NCBI RefSeq assembly: GCF_027579695.1 | Contig: NC_083574.1 | Span: forward strand, 41,346,559 to 41,410,558 | Reading direction: 5' to 3' | DNA: 64,000 bases | Source: Neoarius graeffei | Lineage: Eukaryota > Chordata > Actinopteri > Siluriformes > Ariidae | In this document: positions 56,801 through 64,000 of the stretch, one piece after another | Numbering within the stretch: the first letter of the stretch is position 1 | How the letters are laid out: each line of letters begins with the position of its first letter | The notes under the pieces: generated by a model | Told to the model about the DNA's origin: nothing | Database searches by the model: none | The model's input: the letters and a program-made list of their open reading frames with translations, nothing else | Translations under genes and position numbers: made by a program

Positions 56801-59432
56801 TGAAAAACGGCGCGGACTTCCGCCTTGTATCACCTTTCATTAAAGAGTATAAAAGTATGAAAATACTGCAAATACTGATGCAAATACTGCCCATTGTGTA
56901 GTTATGATTGTCTTTAGGCTTGCCATCCTTCCACTTGCAAGTAGTAAGTGATATGCGCTGGGATCACACACACAGCGGCTCAGTCCCGAATCGTGGCTTG
57001 TGCACTTCACTCGCGCGCTCTGTGAGCTGCGCAGGGCCGGAGTGCGCACCCTCCAGAGGGCACTCGCTGTTCAGGGCGGAGTGATTTGGAGCGCAGGATG
57101 CCTGCGGAACCGAGCGTATCCGTGTATTGGCGTTGCTGTGTGCACGCAAATCGTGTATTGGCAATGCTGTGTGCACGCTAATCGTTTTAAAAACGTTAAT
57201 CTGATGATCTGCTGATATGGTCTAATGTAAACATGGGCTGAGATACAGGCGTCATTAATATTCTAATCAGCTAAAACTAAAACACGAGCCAGGTTGCTAC
57301 TTGCTACGGAAGCCGAGAGAGGCCCTTATTATAATCCTTTTTTTATTCACCTTGTTATCTCGAGATAGTGACATAATTAATTCAGGATCTCTAGAAAACA
57401 ACACAACTAATTCGAGATCTCGAGAAAACAAAACAATTATTCCGTGATCTCGAGAAAACAAAATTATTTCATGATCTTGAGTAAACAGCTGAGAAATGGT
57501 TCATTCAGGTGCGCCAAGAGACTTGTGATATGCTGACTTTGGGGCTATTTCTCATTCTGTATAGACGCAACTTTGGTCATTAGGATGTCTGGAATAATCG
57601 ATCACCTAATAAGGCAATATTTTGATCAGGGGTTGACACAGGGAGAGATTGCATTAAGTCTTTTAATAAGGGATAATTTCAAAATTAGTCCGCGGCACCT
57701 CCGCAGAAGACTGGCCCGGCTTTGTCTCTACCGACGGAGATACAGTGATCCAGCTGAGATCATGAAATAATTTTTTGTTTTCTTGAGATCTCGAATTAGT
57801 TGTGTTGTTTTCTCGAGATCCTGAATTAATTATGTCGTTATCTCGGGATAACAAGGTGAATAAAAAAAGATTATATGAAGGACCTCTCGCGGCTTCCGTA
57901 ACTTACAGCTTGTCCTGAAAATATATTTTTACTAGCGCGGGAACTCATGATAACGGTATGACTATATTGTGTTTCTGGACTGCAGCTTTGGGCCACCACC
58001 TGTGGACTTCACTTCAATGAAGTGTGGAGAGAGACCAGTTCGTCGTCTATCCACAGCGTCCTCCGTTACTAAACCTCCTCACTTCATCCTAACCACTGAA
58101 TGGCTTTGGTACTGGAAGAACGATCAAGGACGATGGATTGAATATGGCCAGGGGGTCAGTAAAGTTTATTCACAATTATTTAGTACTATACATTTGTAAA
58201 TATCAATTTAGATAACTATAAGATATATTGATTTTATAATTATTGCACATTTTATTCACAAACAAATATCCATGAGTAAATACCCAGAGTTTCATTTAAT
58301 GTATATCAGGGCCATTGAATAACTTAGTAATTCTTGTCACACCAGATAATATTAAGAATTTTTTTGTCTGTAGGAAGATGGAAAATCTTTGGCATCAATC
58401 ACCTCAAAAGCCTTGGAGAACGTGCATCTCTCTGAAATTGAAACTGAAATTGAATTCAGCCTGGGCGGGCATGAATATGTGCTCAACATAAAAGGTCATC
58501 ATCTTTCAAGACCTATATAAAAAAAAAAATCTTTTTAAAACAAACTGTGTTTTCATTGAGTTCATTCATATAACATTTTCAACTTTCAGATATGTATCAA
58601 CAAAACATAAAGTACAAAACAAAACGAGAGGTTCGGCGGAGGCCACGATTTGTCTCGGCACAAGATGTTAACGGAACATCAAAAAGGTACAGTTTTCAGA
58701 TAAACCATGTGATTTGAAGCATTTGAACTCGCATATGTCAAAGAAGGCGGCACGGTGGTGTAGTGGTTAGCATTGTTGCCTCACAGCAAGATGGTTCTGG
58801 GTTCAAGCCCAGTGGCTGACAGGGGCCTTTCTGTGTGGAGTTTGCATGTTCTCCGCGTGGGTTTCCTCCGGGTGCTCTGGTTTCCCCCACAGTCCAAAGA
58901 CATGCAGGTTAGGTTAACTGGTGACTCTAAATTGAGCGTAGGTGTGAATGTGAGTGTGAATGGTTGTCTGTGTCTCTGTGTCAGCCCTGTGATGACCTGG
59001 CGACTTGTCCAGGGTGTACCCCGCCTTTCACCCGTAGTCAGCTGGGATAGACTCCAGCTTGCCCGTGACCCTACACAGGATAAACGGTTACGGATAATGG
59101 ATGAATGTCATTGAATGTCATAATGGTCAGCAATTTATTTATTAAATTTTTGTCAGTGCCATTTTTTTATCGTGCAAAAGTACAAAAAATAGCTCACTAT
59201 GTTCCAAACACATATTGATGATCCCAGACAAGACCGTCAGTGACGGCGTAGCTCATTCCGGCCAAGTCTAGTCCAGAAGGAATGATCTAAAATGGGCCAC
59301 CTTGCGGAATAAATGTTGCAAGCTAAATACACTATATACAAGCTATATATAGAAGCTATATACACCCTAGGAATACCGACCTGTTTGCCAGAAAGAATCC
59401 AAAACGGTGAGGAATTGACGGAGAAGAAGCGA

Positions 59433-59465
<33 letters not shown>

Positions 59466-61949
59466 TATTTATTTATTTTTTAAAAACTGCTCATTTAAGG
59501 CTTAATTAGTCCATAACTTCATTAATAATTGTAATTAAGCAAATCTGGCTAGAAGTTATATGCACCCTAGGTACCCCTACCTTCATGGCAGAAAAATCAA
59601 AATCGGTGAAGAATTGAGGGAGAAGAAGTGATTTGTGTGGAAACTGCTTGTTAGGGCTTAATCACGCCATATCTTCATTATTAATTGCAATTATGCAAAT
59701 TTGCTTAGAAGCTATATGCACCCCAGGCAGACCTACCTTCCTGCCAAAAAGAATAAAAATTGGTGAAGAATTCAGAGAGAAGAAGCGATTTTCGTGAAAT
59801 GTGGACGACACCAGACGGACAACACATGATGGCATAAGCTCATCATTGATCGGCCGGATGAGCTGACAAGAACTAGCTTCACGTGTGAGATTGGCTGTAA
59901 ACTATACATAAATATAACAAAAAAAGTTTTTTTTTTTTTTAATTTGTCTTCAGTATCCTGAGTCATTTTTGAGTATTCACAAGGTTTTGTACATTGGAAC
60001 ATTCACACCTACGGTCAACTTAGAGCCACCAACTAACTTAACCTGCATGCCTTTGGGGGAACCCGAGGAAACCTACGCAGACAACATGCAAACTGCACAC
60101 ACAAAGGCCCTCGCCAGCCGCAAACCCAGGACCTTCTTGCTGTGAGGCGACAGTGCTAACCACTCCACCACCGTGCCGGCCTTAAAGTGAAATTCACCTT
60201 CAATATTTAACCTGCAATGTCAATCTCCGGATACAATTAAGTGAATGTAATTTTGATGTGTAGCTTAAAAATGCATGAAATGTCAGCCTTTAAGACACAT
60301 TTACAGTTCAGCAGTTTAATATGTAGAATATGACCATGAACTCAGATAGAAACACTTAAAATAGCTTTTTTTTTTTTTCTCTTTTAAGAAGTCTGCCTTT
60401 GAGTTCATTTACACTGAGAAATATTATTTCTAATGATAATGTATATAATTAATTTGGGAGTCTGAAAGCAGGGCGGCACGGTGGTGTAATGGTTAGCACT
60501 GTCGCCTCACAGCAAGAAGGTCCGGGTTCGAGCCCCGTGGCCGGCGAGGGCCTTTCTGTGCGGAGTTTGCATGTTCTCCCCGTGTCCACGTGGGTTTCCT
60601 CCGGGTGCTCCGGTTTCCCCCACAGTCCAAAGACATGCAGGTTAGGTTAACTGGTGACTCTAAATTGACCGTAGGTGTGAATGTGAGTGTGAATGGTTGT
60701 CTGTGTCTATGTGTCAGCCCTGTGATGACCTGGCGACTTGTCCAGGGTGTACCCCGCCTTTCGCCCGTAGTCAGCTGGGATAGGCTCCAGCTTGCCTGCG
60801 ACCCTGTAGAACAGGATAAAGCGGCTAGAGATGATGAGATGAGTCTGAAAGCATAACAGAATGCCTAATTAGAGTGAAAAAGACTTTGAATTGAACTGCC
60901 TTTATTGTCATTGTAAATATATACAGCGGAATTAAAATTGCCTCTCTATGGTGCAAACATAGAAACACAGGACATTGAAGACAAAACAAAAAAGACAAAT
61001 GAGAATTGTGATACTAGAAATTAAATAAAACACTCTGCATAAAAATAAAGTGCAGGTGCATAGCAGCATTAATTATGAATTAATTAATTCTTATTTGTGC
61101 TTGTTGGAGAAAAACCTGTCTCTGAATCTGGAGGTGCGTGTTTTGGCCGACCTATAATATTTTTAAAATGTTATTATTAGCTTAAGTCTTTAAATAATTT
61201 AGCTCCTGCATATCTTAGTGATCTATTAAGTCCTTATCAACCCAGTCGCAATCTAAGGTCTGCTGGCCAATGCCTCCTGACCATCCCAAGGTCTAATCAA
61301 AGGACCTATGGGGTCAGGGCATCTTCAGTTGCTGCACCAAAGCTCTGGAATGCCCTGCCTGCCGACATAAAGATAAGCAATTCAATAACATCATTCAAAT
61401 CAAGAGTTAAGACATTTCTTTTTAAGAAAGCTTTTTTGTAGTTTTGTTAAGTATTGTGATAATCTTTTGTTTAATGCTTAAACATAAGATTTTTTTTTTT
61501 TAAACTGTATTATTGTGAAGCGCCTTAGGGCAGATAGTGTATATGGCGCTATAAAAATGCTATGTTATTATCTCATCTTATCTCATTATCTCTAGCCGCT
61601 TTATCCTGTTCTACAGGGTCGCAGGCAAGCTGGAGCCTATCCCAGCTGACTACGGGCGAAAGGCAGGGTACACCCTGGACAAGTCGCCAGGTCATCACAG
61701 GGCTGACACATAGACACAGACAACCATTCACACTCACATTCACACCTACGCTCAATTTAGAGTCACCACTTAACCTAACCTGCATGTCTTTGGACTGTGG
61801 GGGAAACTGGAGCACCTGGAGGAAACCCACGCGGACACGGGGAGAACATGCAAACTCCGCACAGAAAGGCCCTTGCCGGCCACGGGACTTGAACCCGGAC
61901 CTTCTTGCTGTGAGGCAACGGCGCTAACCACTACACCACCGTGCCGCTA

Positions 61950-61986
<37 letters not shown>

Positions 61987-62703
61987 GCGCCTGCCATAGG
62001 GTAACAGTTCAAAGAGGTGGTGGCTGGGGTGGGTGAAGTCCTTGATGTAGTTCTGCTGAGGTAGCGTGAGGTGGGTGGGCAGAGTGTGGAGCGGGCAGCC
62101 TGTTATTTCCCCTACTGACTTCACCACTTTCTGGAGCGCTTTCTTATCTGCAGCAGAGCAGCCTGCATCCCACACTGTTATGCAGTAGGTTAGTAGGCTC
62201 TCTGTGCTCACCCGGTACCCTCTGGAAGTCACTTGTGATGGTGTGACTGTAGCTTAATCCAATGTCAGCGAAGTCTTGTTGACTGTAAACACAGTTTGGA
62301 AACACACAATTATGACTGTAAACAGGAACAAACAGAAAAAAAAAACCCACACCAAACTAGAGAGCATAGAGCTGCTGCAGTCTCACATGCTGCCATCTTT
62401 GGCTTTTTCTCACTAGTTTAGATTTAAATTGTTTCAATAAAGTCTTTTGTAACATTTCTTAGTTCACTAAAATTCAGATTTTTCAATGATAGCATTTTAA
62501 AATGGGTCATTTAAACAAAAACACAAGGTTAATGATTGATTAATTAAGGTGAATGATTTGTGTTGCATAGTTAACAGTAAATATTACTACAGTATGATGG
62601 GTAATACTTAATTTTTAGTGATGCTCCAGAAACCTCCGGCTCTTCCTCTGTGGATATTCCTGGTCACTGGGATAAATCAGCTCTGCCCAGCTTCTCTTAC
62701 AAG
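30814..62703 (+). CDS. parp12: Gene B: PARP12-like protein, 5' part (9 exons, 3' end outside window)
   Basis: Exons 30814-31130, 38208-38343, 38484-38760, 49432-49533, 49763-49895, 57986-58154, 58374-58494, 58590-58686 and 62619-62703 join in one frame of 479 codons with matching phases and GT/AG sites. They encode an N-terminal winged-helix-like region, five CCCH fingers, WWE1, WWE2 and the linker to the PARP domain. The five-finger plus double-WWE order is that of PARP12 and ZAP (ZC3HAV1). Whether the catalytic triad is intact cannot be judged because those exons are beyond 64000. The start codon has a good context (gaaATGg) and follows an ISRE. The gene is stretched to over 32 kb by transposons in introns. 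Confidence 0.9.
31354..32850. mobile_element. hAT element inserted in a SINE
   Basis: Ends caggggcgcagatagg and ctatctgcgcccgtg, with exact 8-bp TSD gcaagaag (31346-31353 and 32851-32858), which is SINE sequence just before the B box. It contains a Tc1-like MITE and no transposase that I can recognise. Confidence 0.88.
31446..31968. mobile_element. Tc1/mariner-like MITE (cactaccgttcaaaag family)
   Basis: A 523-bp unit with ends cactaccgttcaaaagtttg and caaacttttgaacggtagtg. It lies in the hAT at 31354-32850, next to an (AT/AC)n tract. Confidence 0.85.
34345..34516 (-). mobile_element. SINE fragment, minus strand
   Basis: It runs from cattcacaatttagaggagc to ccttcttgctgtgaggcagc. Only the 5' half of the main-family SINE is present, diverged. 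Confidence 0.75.
34551..36150 (-). mobile_element. Tc1-type transposon (cagtggtgcttgaaag family), copy 2
   Basis: TIRs as in copy 1, flanked by TA (34549-34550 and 36151-36152). It lies in gene B intron 1 with minus-strand transposase. Confidence 0.93.
34768..35786 (-). pseudogene. Tc1 DDE transposase, broken
   Basis: The C-terminal frame (34768-35238) has [19 protein letters not shown] (D2) and [11 protein letters not shown] (E). The N-terminal frame (35469-35786) starts [19 protein letters not shown] and holds the HTH ([20 protein letters not shown]). The part containing D1 is in another frame. Confidence 0.9.
36153..37585. other. Gene B intron 1: simple repeats and old LINE tail
   Basis: (CA)n lies at 36499-36524 and (AT)n at 36806-36838. 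At 37225-37318 ctgctttgcgacaatgtcta and gctatacaaataaattgac resemble the 3' terminus of an L2-type LINE. At 36935-37080 a diverged SINE-like remnant (gggagcagttgggggttagg) is seen. Nothing else was recognised. Confidence 0.55.
37586..37961 (+). mobile_element. tRNA-derived SINE, main family
   Basis: Full-length copy in gene B intron 1, 250 bp upstream of exon 2. The TSD acatgaaggcct is seen on both sides (37573 and 37964 regions). Confidence 0.92.
38208..38343 (+). CDS. parp12: Gene B exon 2: end of finger 2 and spacer
   Basis: The 136-nt exon lies between acaccag and ccagag|gttaga. With the previous exon it completes C-x7-C-x5-C-x3-H as [11 protein letters not shown], then continues with a helical spacer ([20 protein letters not shown]). 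Confidence 0.9.
38484..38760 (+). CDS. parp12: Gene B exon 3: CCCH fingers 3 and 4
   Basis: The 277-nt exon follows a T-run and cctcccag and ends at agaaag|gtttgg. It encodes ICSHYNKGN...[12 protein letters not shown] (finger 3, longer first loop) and [20 protein letters not shown] (finger 4, C-x7-C-x5-C-x3-H). A charged segment ends with KSISRGAEK. It ends in phase 1 and is followed by a 10.7-kb intron. Confidence 0.92.
38761..39384. other. Gene B intron 3, left part
   Basis: AT-rich intron sequence without recognised features. Confidence 0.5.
39432..40106 (+). mobile_element. hAT-like non-autonomous element in the Tc1 end
   Basis: It splits the Tc1 terminal repeat between ggaatt and ggaattaaaa, which is the duplicated target. 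Ends read caggctttcgtcta and tagaaaaaaccctg. A short frame from 39830 reads [20 protein letters not shown] and TSFFFNVD, the basic K-x-x-x-TSFF start seen in some hAT transposases. A C run at 40012-40049 follows. Confidence 0.6.
40395..40955 (+). pseudogene. Tc1 DDE transposase, N-terminally incomplete
   Basis: The 186-residue frame has [16 protein letters not shown] (D1), [14 protein letters not shown] (D2) and [11 protein letters not shown] (E). A deletion removes part of the segment after KHGGGT. The HTH part upstream is missing or frameshifted, so the gene is broken although all three catalytic acids remain. Confidence 0.9.
41160..42334. mobile_element. Element with 16-bp perfect inverted ends and a coding remnant
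   Basis: Ends tatagaccccttcgca (41160-41175) and tgcgaaggggtctata (42319-42334) are exact inverted repeats. A frame from 41234 reads [20 protein letters not shown], then a stop, then [20 protein letters not shown] and [18 protein letters not shown]. The W-P-D-I-Y-x-YL and [10 protein letters not shown] motifs recall, from memory, repeated teleost proteins linked to a YqaJ-like nuclease; I am not certain of the family. The element abuts the right end of the Tc1. Confidence 0.55.
42490..43125. other. Gene B intron 3: MITE-like sequence
   Basis: At 42536-42615 cgaaggcgaggggaataacg and gttattattcactgatattc with gcctgaggcggataattgtt look like part of a repeated MITE. Ends are not defined. Confidence 0.35.
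43126..43830 (-). pseudogene. LINE remnant of L2/Rex1 type, internally deleted
   Basis: On the minus strand [20 protein letters not shown] (RT fingers) is followed by [20 protein letters not shown] (RT domain 4). Then the frame jumps to the C-terminal part with [20 protein letters not shown] and [10 protein letters not shown]. The YADD region is absent, so an internal deletion or recombination joined RT to the C-terminus. Confidence 0.75.
43990..45770 (-). pseudogene. RTE-like LINE remnant with an internal insertion
   Basis: The minus strand has [56 protein letters not shown] and [14 protein letters not shown] (FADD box), then [15 protein letters not shown]. After [10 protein letters not shown] (about 44775) another retroelement tail appears, and the expected tail [20 protein letters not shown] resumes at about 44290. 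Several shifts and stops are present. The 3' end carries a gaagaag-rich tail. Confidence 0.8.
44300..44770 (-). mobile_element. Second retroelement tail within the RTE-like LINE
   Basis: The minus-strand frame 44312-44674 reads [20 protein letters not shown], then [20 protein letters not shown]. It is a LINE C-terminal domain similar in kind but different in sequence from the one it interrupts. The boundaries are approximate. Confidence 0.55.
45771..46025. other. Gene B intron 3, unclassified repeat
   Basis: cctctgtttgtttggctttt and atgaatggattttaatgaaa with aggaaaggtgggccatgggc look like part of a dispersed teleost repeat, but I cannot name the family. Confidence 0.3.
46030..46400 (+). mobile_element. 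SINE with a variant 3' end
   Basis: The head is the common tRNA-type region, but after gtgtgtgaatagttgagagg the 3' part differs from the other families (agaaggcaatgggaagccac, gatcggccacgtcactatag). The flank aacaaaaatt occurs on both sides. A separate subfamily is likely. Confidence 0.75.
46417..47770. mobile_element. hAT element with dense CCGATA subterminal repeats
   Basis: Ends tagggatcgaccgatatg and ccgattatcggtcgacccct plus a. The 8-bp flanks ccacgaag (46409-46416) and ccacaaag (47771-47778) match 7 of 8. CCGATA or TATCGG occurs many times within about 90 bp of each end. No transposase was recognised. Confidence 0.82.
47906..49371 (-). mobile_element. Tc1-type transposon (cagtggtgcttgaaag family), copy 3
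   Basis: TIRs as in copy 1, flanked by TA (47904-47905 and 49372-49373). It is about 140 bp shorter than the others because of a deletion after gtcgttgtct at about 48416. It ends 60 bp before gene B exon 4. Confidence 0.93.
48117..49007 (-). pseudogene. Tc1 DDE transposase, deleted and broken
   Basis: The frame 48402-48881 holds the [21 protein letters not shown] (D1) and [11 protein letters not shown], then runs into the deletion that removes the D2 region. The C-terminal frame 48117-48302 follows separately. As in copy 1, the third codon after the ATG is TGA. Confidence 0.88.
49432..49533 (+). CDS. parp12: Gene B exon 4: Ser-rich spacer and start of finger 5
   Basis: The 102-nt exon lies between tctttgccag and tttcaaag|gtatca. 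It encodes [20 protein letters not shown] and [13 protein letters not shown], giving the first two cysteines of the fifth CCCH finger. Finger 5 is completed by the next exon (EKCVRVH). Confidence 0.9.
49763..49895 (+). CDS. parp12: Gene B exon 5: end of finger 5 and WWE1
   Basis: The 133-nt exon lies between tctgttag and acaaaag|gtattt. It reads [20 protein letters not shown] and ends [12 protein letters not shown]. It is the paralogue of 1539-1671 in gene A with equal length and phase. Confidence 0.93.
49912..50543. mobile_element. Tc1/mariner-like MITE (ttagggtgcatcagttgcc ends)
   Basis: A 632-bp unit with inverted ends ttagggtgcatcagttgccc and gggcaactgatgcaccctaa, flanked by TA. It lies 16 bp after the donor of gene B exon 5. 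No ORF. Confidence 0.88.
51054..52675 (+). mobile_element. Tc1-type transposon (cagtgccttgaaaaag family)
   Basis: TIRs cagtgccttgaaaaagtatt and tagtttttcaaggcactg, flanked by TA (51052-51053 and 52676-52677). Plus-strand transposase. Confidence 0.92.
51443..52456 (+). pseudogene. Tc1 DDE transposase, broken
   Basis: The start [20 protein letters not shown] is followed by an in-frame TAA. The catalytic frame from 51986 has [33 protein letters not shown] (D2 region) and [11 protein letters not shown] (E), ending [10 protein letters not shown]1 ([15 protein letters not shown]) is in a shifted frame at about 51890. Confidence 0.88.
52917..53190 (+). repeat. Degenerate old SINE-like repeat
   Basis: agggcagcacagtggcgctt, ccctggttcaatcctgagct and tttctggagtttggtgcatg follow the SINE order at low similarity; the end is ttcattgttccctggatagg. 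It resembles 7430-7755 in age. Confidence 0.5.
53704..55311 (-). mobile_element. Tc1-type transposon (cagtggtgcttgaaag family), copy 4
   Basis: TIRs cagtagtgcttgaaagtttg and caaactttcaagcaccactg, flanked by TA (53702-53703 and 55312-55313). Minus-strand transposase. Confidence 0.93.
53926..54945 (-). pseudogene. Tc1 DDE transposase, broken
   Basis: The N-terminal frame starts [20 protein letters not shown] at 54945 and runs to about 54530. The frame 54086-54394 has [19 protein letters not shown] (D2) and [11 protein letters not shown] (E). A frameshift around 54530 separates the two. Confidence 0.9.
56070..56385 (-). mobile_element. Tc1 fragment, minus strand
   Basis: The minus-strand frame has [19 protein letters not shown] (D2) and [20 protein letters not shown] (E region, mutated). 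The right end ttttggtcatatagtgta resembles a Tc1 terminus; the left end is missing. Confidence 0.7.
56538..57238. mobile_element. MITE with ggctacgtttacattagacc ends
   Basis: Left end ggctacgtttacattagacc and right end tggtctaatgtaaacatggg are inverted repeats, with further internal copies (gtccgtttacattaaaccgc). The target duplication is unclear. No transposase. Confidence 0.7.
57305..57900 (+). mobile_element. Element with long TIRs and TCTCGAGA motifs
   Basis: The outer ends tacggaagccgagagagg and cctctcgcggcttccgta open inverted arms of about 150 bp. Both arms contain repeated atctcgagat, gatctcgagaaaac and attaattcaggatct motifs. Between the arms is a short HTH-like ORF. Confidence 0.75.
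57585..57770 (+). pseudogene. HTH-like N-terminus of an integrase-type transposase
   Basis: The 61-residue frame [20 protein letters not shown], then [20 protein letters not shown] and [12 protein letters not shown], has the I-x-x-YF-x-x-G-x-x-x-x-EI and S-x-x-x-LRR-L pattern. I recall this as the start of rve-type transposases of fish. No catalytic part follows, and the stop lies in the right arm. Confidence 0.5.
57986..58154 (+). CDS. parp12: Gene B exon 6: start of WWE2
   Basis: The 169-nt exon follows ggactgcag and ends at ccagggg|gtcagt. It encodes [20 protein letters not shown] and [18 protein letters not shown], the WWE core. It is close to 1779-1947. Confidence 0.93.
58374..58494 (+). 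CDS. parp12: Gene B exon 7: middle of WWE2
   Basis: The 121-nt exon lies between gtctgtag and ataaaag|gtcatc. It encodes [17 protein letters not shown] and [10 protein letters not shown]. The I-E-F and YVLN pattern matches the usual WWE2 strands better than the gene A counterpart does. Confidence 0.9.
58590..58686 (+). CDS. parp12: Gene B exon 8: end of WWE2
   Basis: The 97-nt exon lies between aactttcag and aaaaag|gtacag. It encodes [20 protein letters not shown] followed by VSAQDVNG, matching 5849-5945. Confidence 0.93.
58746..59108 (+). mobile_element. tRNA-derived SINE, main family
   Basis: Copy with the short 3' end cggttacggataatggatga, in the gene B intron 60 bp after the RRRPRF exon. 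Confidence 0.88.
59340..59800. repeat. Three tandem units of about 120-180 bp
   Basis: Units begin at about 59350, 59550 and 59708 with gaagctatatacaccctagg, gaagttatatgcaccctagg and gaagctatatgcaccccagg, each followed by ggtgaagaatt and gagaagaagcga. The first carries an (ATT)n expansion at 59434-59463. Confidence 0.8.
60000..60181 (-). mobile_element. SINE fragment, minus strand
   Basis: It runs from cattcacacctacggtcaac to ctccaccaccgtgccggcct, a diverged 5' portion of the main family. Confidence 0.8.
60471..60841 (+). mobile_element. tRNA-derived SINE, main family
   Basis: Full-length copy. TSD agtctgaaagca lies at 60459-60470 and 60842-60853. Confidence 0.95.
61150..61567 (+). mobile_element. 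LINE 3' end (L2-like)
   Basis: The frame reads [40 protein letters not shown] and [16 protein letters not shown], the usual C-terminus of L2-like ORF2. It ends with agcgccttagggcagatagt and gcgctataaaaatgcta. A SINE is inserted at its tail. Confidence 0.8.
61568..61947 (-). mobile_element. tRNA-derived SINE, main family, minus strand
   Basis: Full-length copy inserted at the LINE tail; flanks tatgttatta and tatattatta are a near-identical TSD. Confidence 0.92.
61950..62240 (-). pseudogene. LINE C-terminal fragment with (AAT)n tail
   Basis: The minus-strand frame includes [20 protein letters not shown] and [20 protein letters not shown], the RT C-terminal region of Rex1/L2-like elements, running into an (AAT)n tract at 61950-61983. 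Confidence 0.75.
62619..62703 (+). CDS. parp12: Gene B exon 9: linker before the catalytic domain
   Basis: The 85-nt exon follows atttttag and ends at ttacaag|gtacta. It encodes a Ser-rich linker and [18 protein letters not shown]. It corresponds to 13082-13157 and has three extra codons. The next exon is not in the window. Confidence 0.92.
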
Positions 62704-64000
62704 GTACTAAACTCACTCATACACTGCCCATTAATTAAGCACATTCAGAGTGTACAGACATTTATAGAGCAGTTTCATATTGAGAAAAAGTGCCTTGTGC
62801 CTGCCAGGTACATTAACTCTGTTGGTATAACCATTCACTTGTAAAATGATGAAAACACACACTAATACTAGGCATATCAGACGCTCGCTAGCCGTGCTGT
62901 GAAAATTCTGCATGCAGACGCTCGTCTAAGTTTCCAAATCTGTCATTGCTTAACTCTTGAATATTTTCTATTGTGAATACTCTCATTAAAAATCTTATAA
63001 TCTTTGCTTTCCAAAGAAATTTACCTCGTTAAGATCTGTTCAGTACTTTGGGAATAACGGCAGGTTGAAGTTGGTACAACAGAGTTCACTCTCTGCTCGT
63101 GGGAAAGTTTTGAGTCACGGGAAAGCGGTCAGACTCTCTCTTCTGATCGGTTTCCGACTGGATTGCTCGTGAATATCAATCAGATAACTTTTATAGGGAT
63201 GTTCTCTCACTGTTTCTGATGAAGTATTCAGCAAAATTTTCCGTCAGCTAGTTTTGATGTTATGATTCACAGGAGATTTTGAAGTGAGTTTTCATAGCTT
63301 TACCTACTTATTTTTTCAAATCACGACTGATTCATGGAAATAAATAACTATTTTAGGATATAACTATAGTTTTTGAGATCTTCGTGGTCGGAATGATTTT
63401 TTTTTTTTTTTAAACCCAGAAGTCAGAAACGCGAGTGTCAATTTCAGTTCAATTAATGGGAGTTGTTTATTGGATGTGGCTCACACAGTTTTTTTCAAGG
63501 GTCGCCTTGAAAGCTGTGAATATTATCATTAATATTCTTTAATATAAACACTAGTAGGCCCTACTTTTGAGAAATACAAATGCCTACAGAGCACAAAGAG
63601 GGGATTAGAAATAATCTTTTATTACTTTTTTTATAGAGTGTACCAATTTAATGTTTACCTAATTAGCATAATTAATACTAATTAAATGCTAATTTGCATC
63701 ATTTGTTTTTACTACTTTTTCAAACTTCGTATTCACTATACAACCATCTATGTACCTGCCAATTTCCATGTAAATATCTTGAAAAATAAAAAAAAAAGTT
63801 AAGAAAAAACATTTGATCTCATTGGTTAATGAGGCCCATTTTGGACCATGTGATCCTCATACAGAATATTACAGCAGTTTTCTAAAAATCAAGCCGTTTT
63901 TCAATCTTTGATTTGTAATATCTTAAGAACGGATAAATGCATTTTAATTCTGTAAAAAGTATGTTCTGCATTCAATTCTGAATTCAACGAGACCAGTTTC
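62704..64000. other. Gene B intron, right edge, no recognised feature
   Basis: AT-rich. I looked for the first catalytic exon (the counterpart of 13529-13659) and did not find it, so it must lie beyond the window. Confidence 0.5.

Overview
The window is vertebrate nuclear DNA, almost certainly from a teleost fish. Its genes have short exons with GT/AG splice sites and long introns. Nearly everything else is transposon sequence of teleost type: several Tc1/mariner families, many hAT elements with 8-bp target-site duplications (TSDs), LINEs of RTE-like, L2/Rex1-like and RNase H-bearing types, and about twenty copies of a tRNA-derived SINE ending in repeats of gatga. The species cannot be fixed from the sequence.

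Two host genes are present, both on the + strand and in tandem. They are paralogues of the PARP12/ZC3HAV1 family (CCCH zinc fingers, WWE domains, ADP-ribosyltransferase domain). Gene A enters from the left edge. Eight exons (1539-18067) encode WWE1, WWE2 and a complete PARP catalytic domain with an H-Y-I triad, and the splice phases agree from the first exon to the stop. Its last exon is interrupted by a SINE that replaces the final codons and supplies the stop. Gene B starts at 30814 and runs off the right edge. Nine exons (30814-62703) encode the N-terminal domain, five CCCH fingers, both WWE domains and the linker; its catalytic exons lie beyond the window. An ISRE-like element sits about 40 bp upstream of the gene B start codon, which fits the interferon-induced antiviral or stress role known for this family.

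Layout: 1-18067, gene A exons with introns full of nested transposons (Tc1 in hAT; SINE in hAT in LINE; SINE in hAT in SINE). 18068-22490, gene A 3' UTR, an AT-rich minisatellite and an internally deleted Tc1 carrying a SINE. 22491-30484, one large hAT element of Buster/ZBED type holding a SINE, a 42-bp satellite with higher-order structure, and a 5'-truncated LINE; that LINE is itself split by another hAT holding a Tc1. This nest ends about 330 bp before the gene B start codon. 30814-62703, gene B with many transposons in introns, including a four-copy SINE array, four Tc1 copies of one family (counting the one in gene A), several terminal-inverted-repeat (TIR) elements and LINE remnants. 62704-64000, intron with nothing recognised.

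No bacterial-type operon, CRISPR array, tRNA gene or rRNA was found. The most unusual observations are the SINE-encoded C-terminus of gene A, the strong divergence of one WWE2 exon between the paralogues, the eight-monomer higher-order repeat inside a transposon, and a four-deep nest just upstream of an interferon-type promoter.
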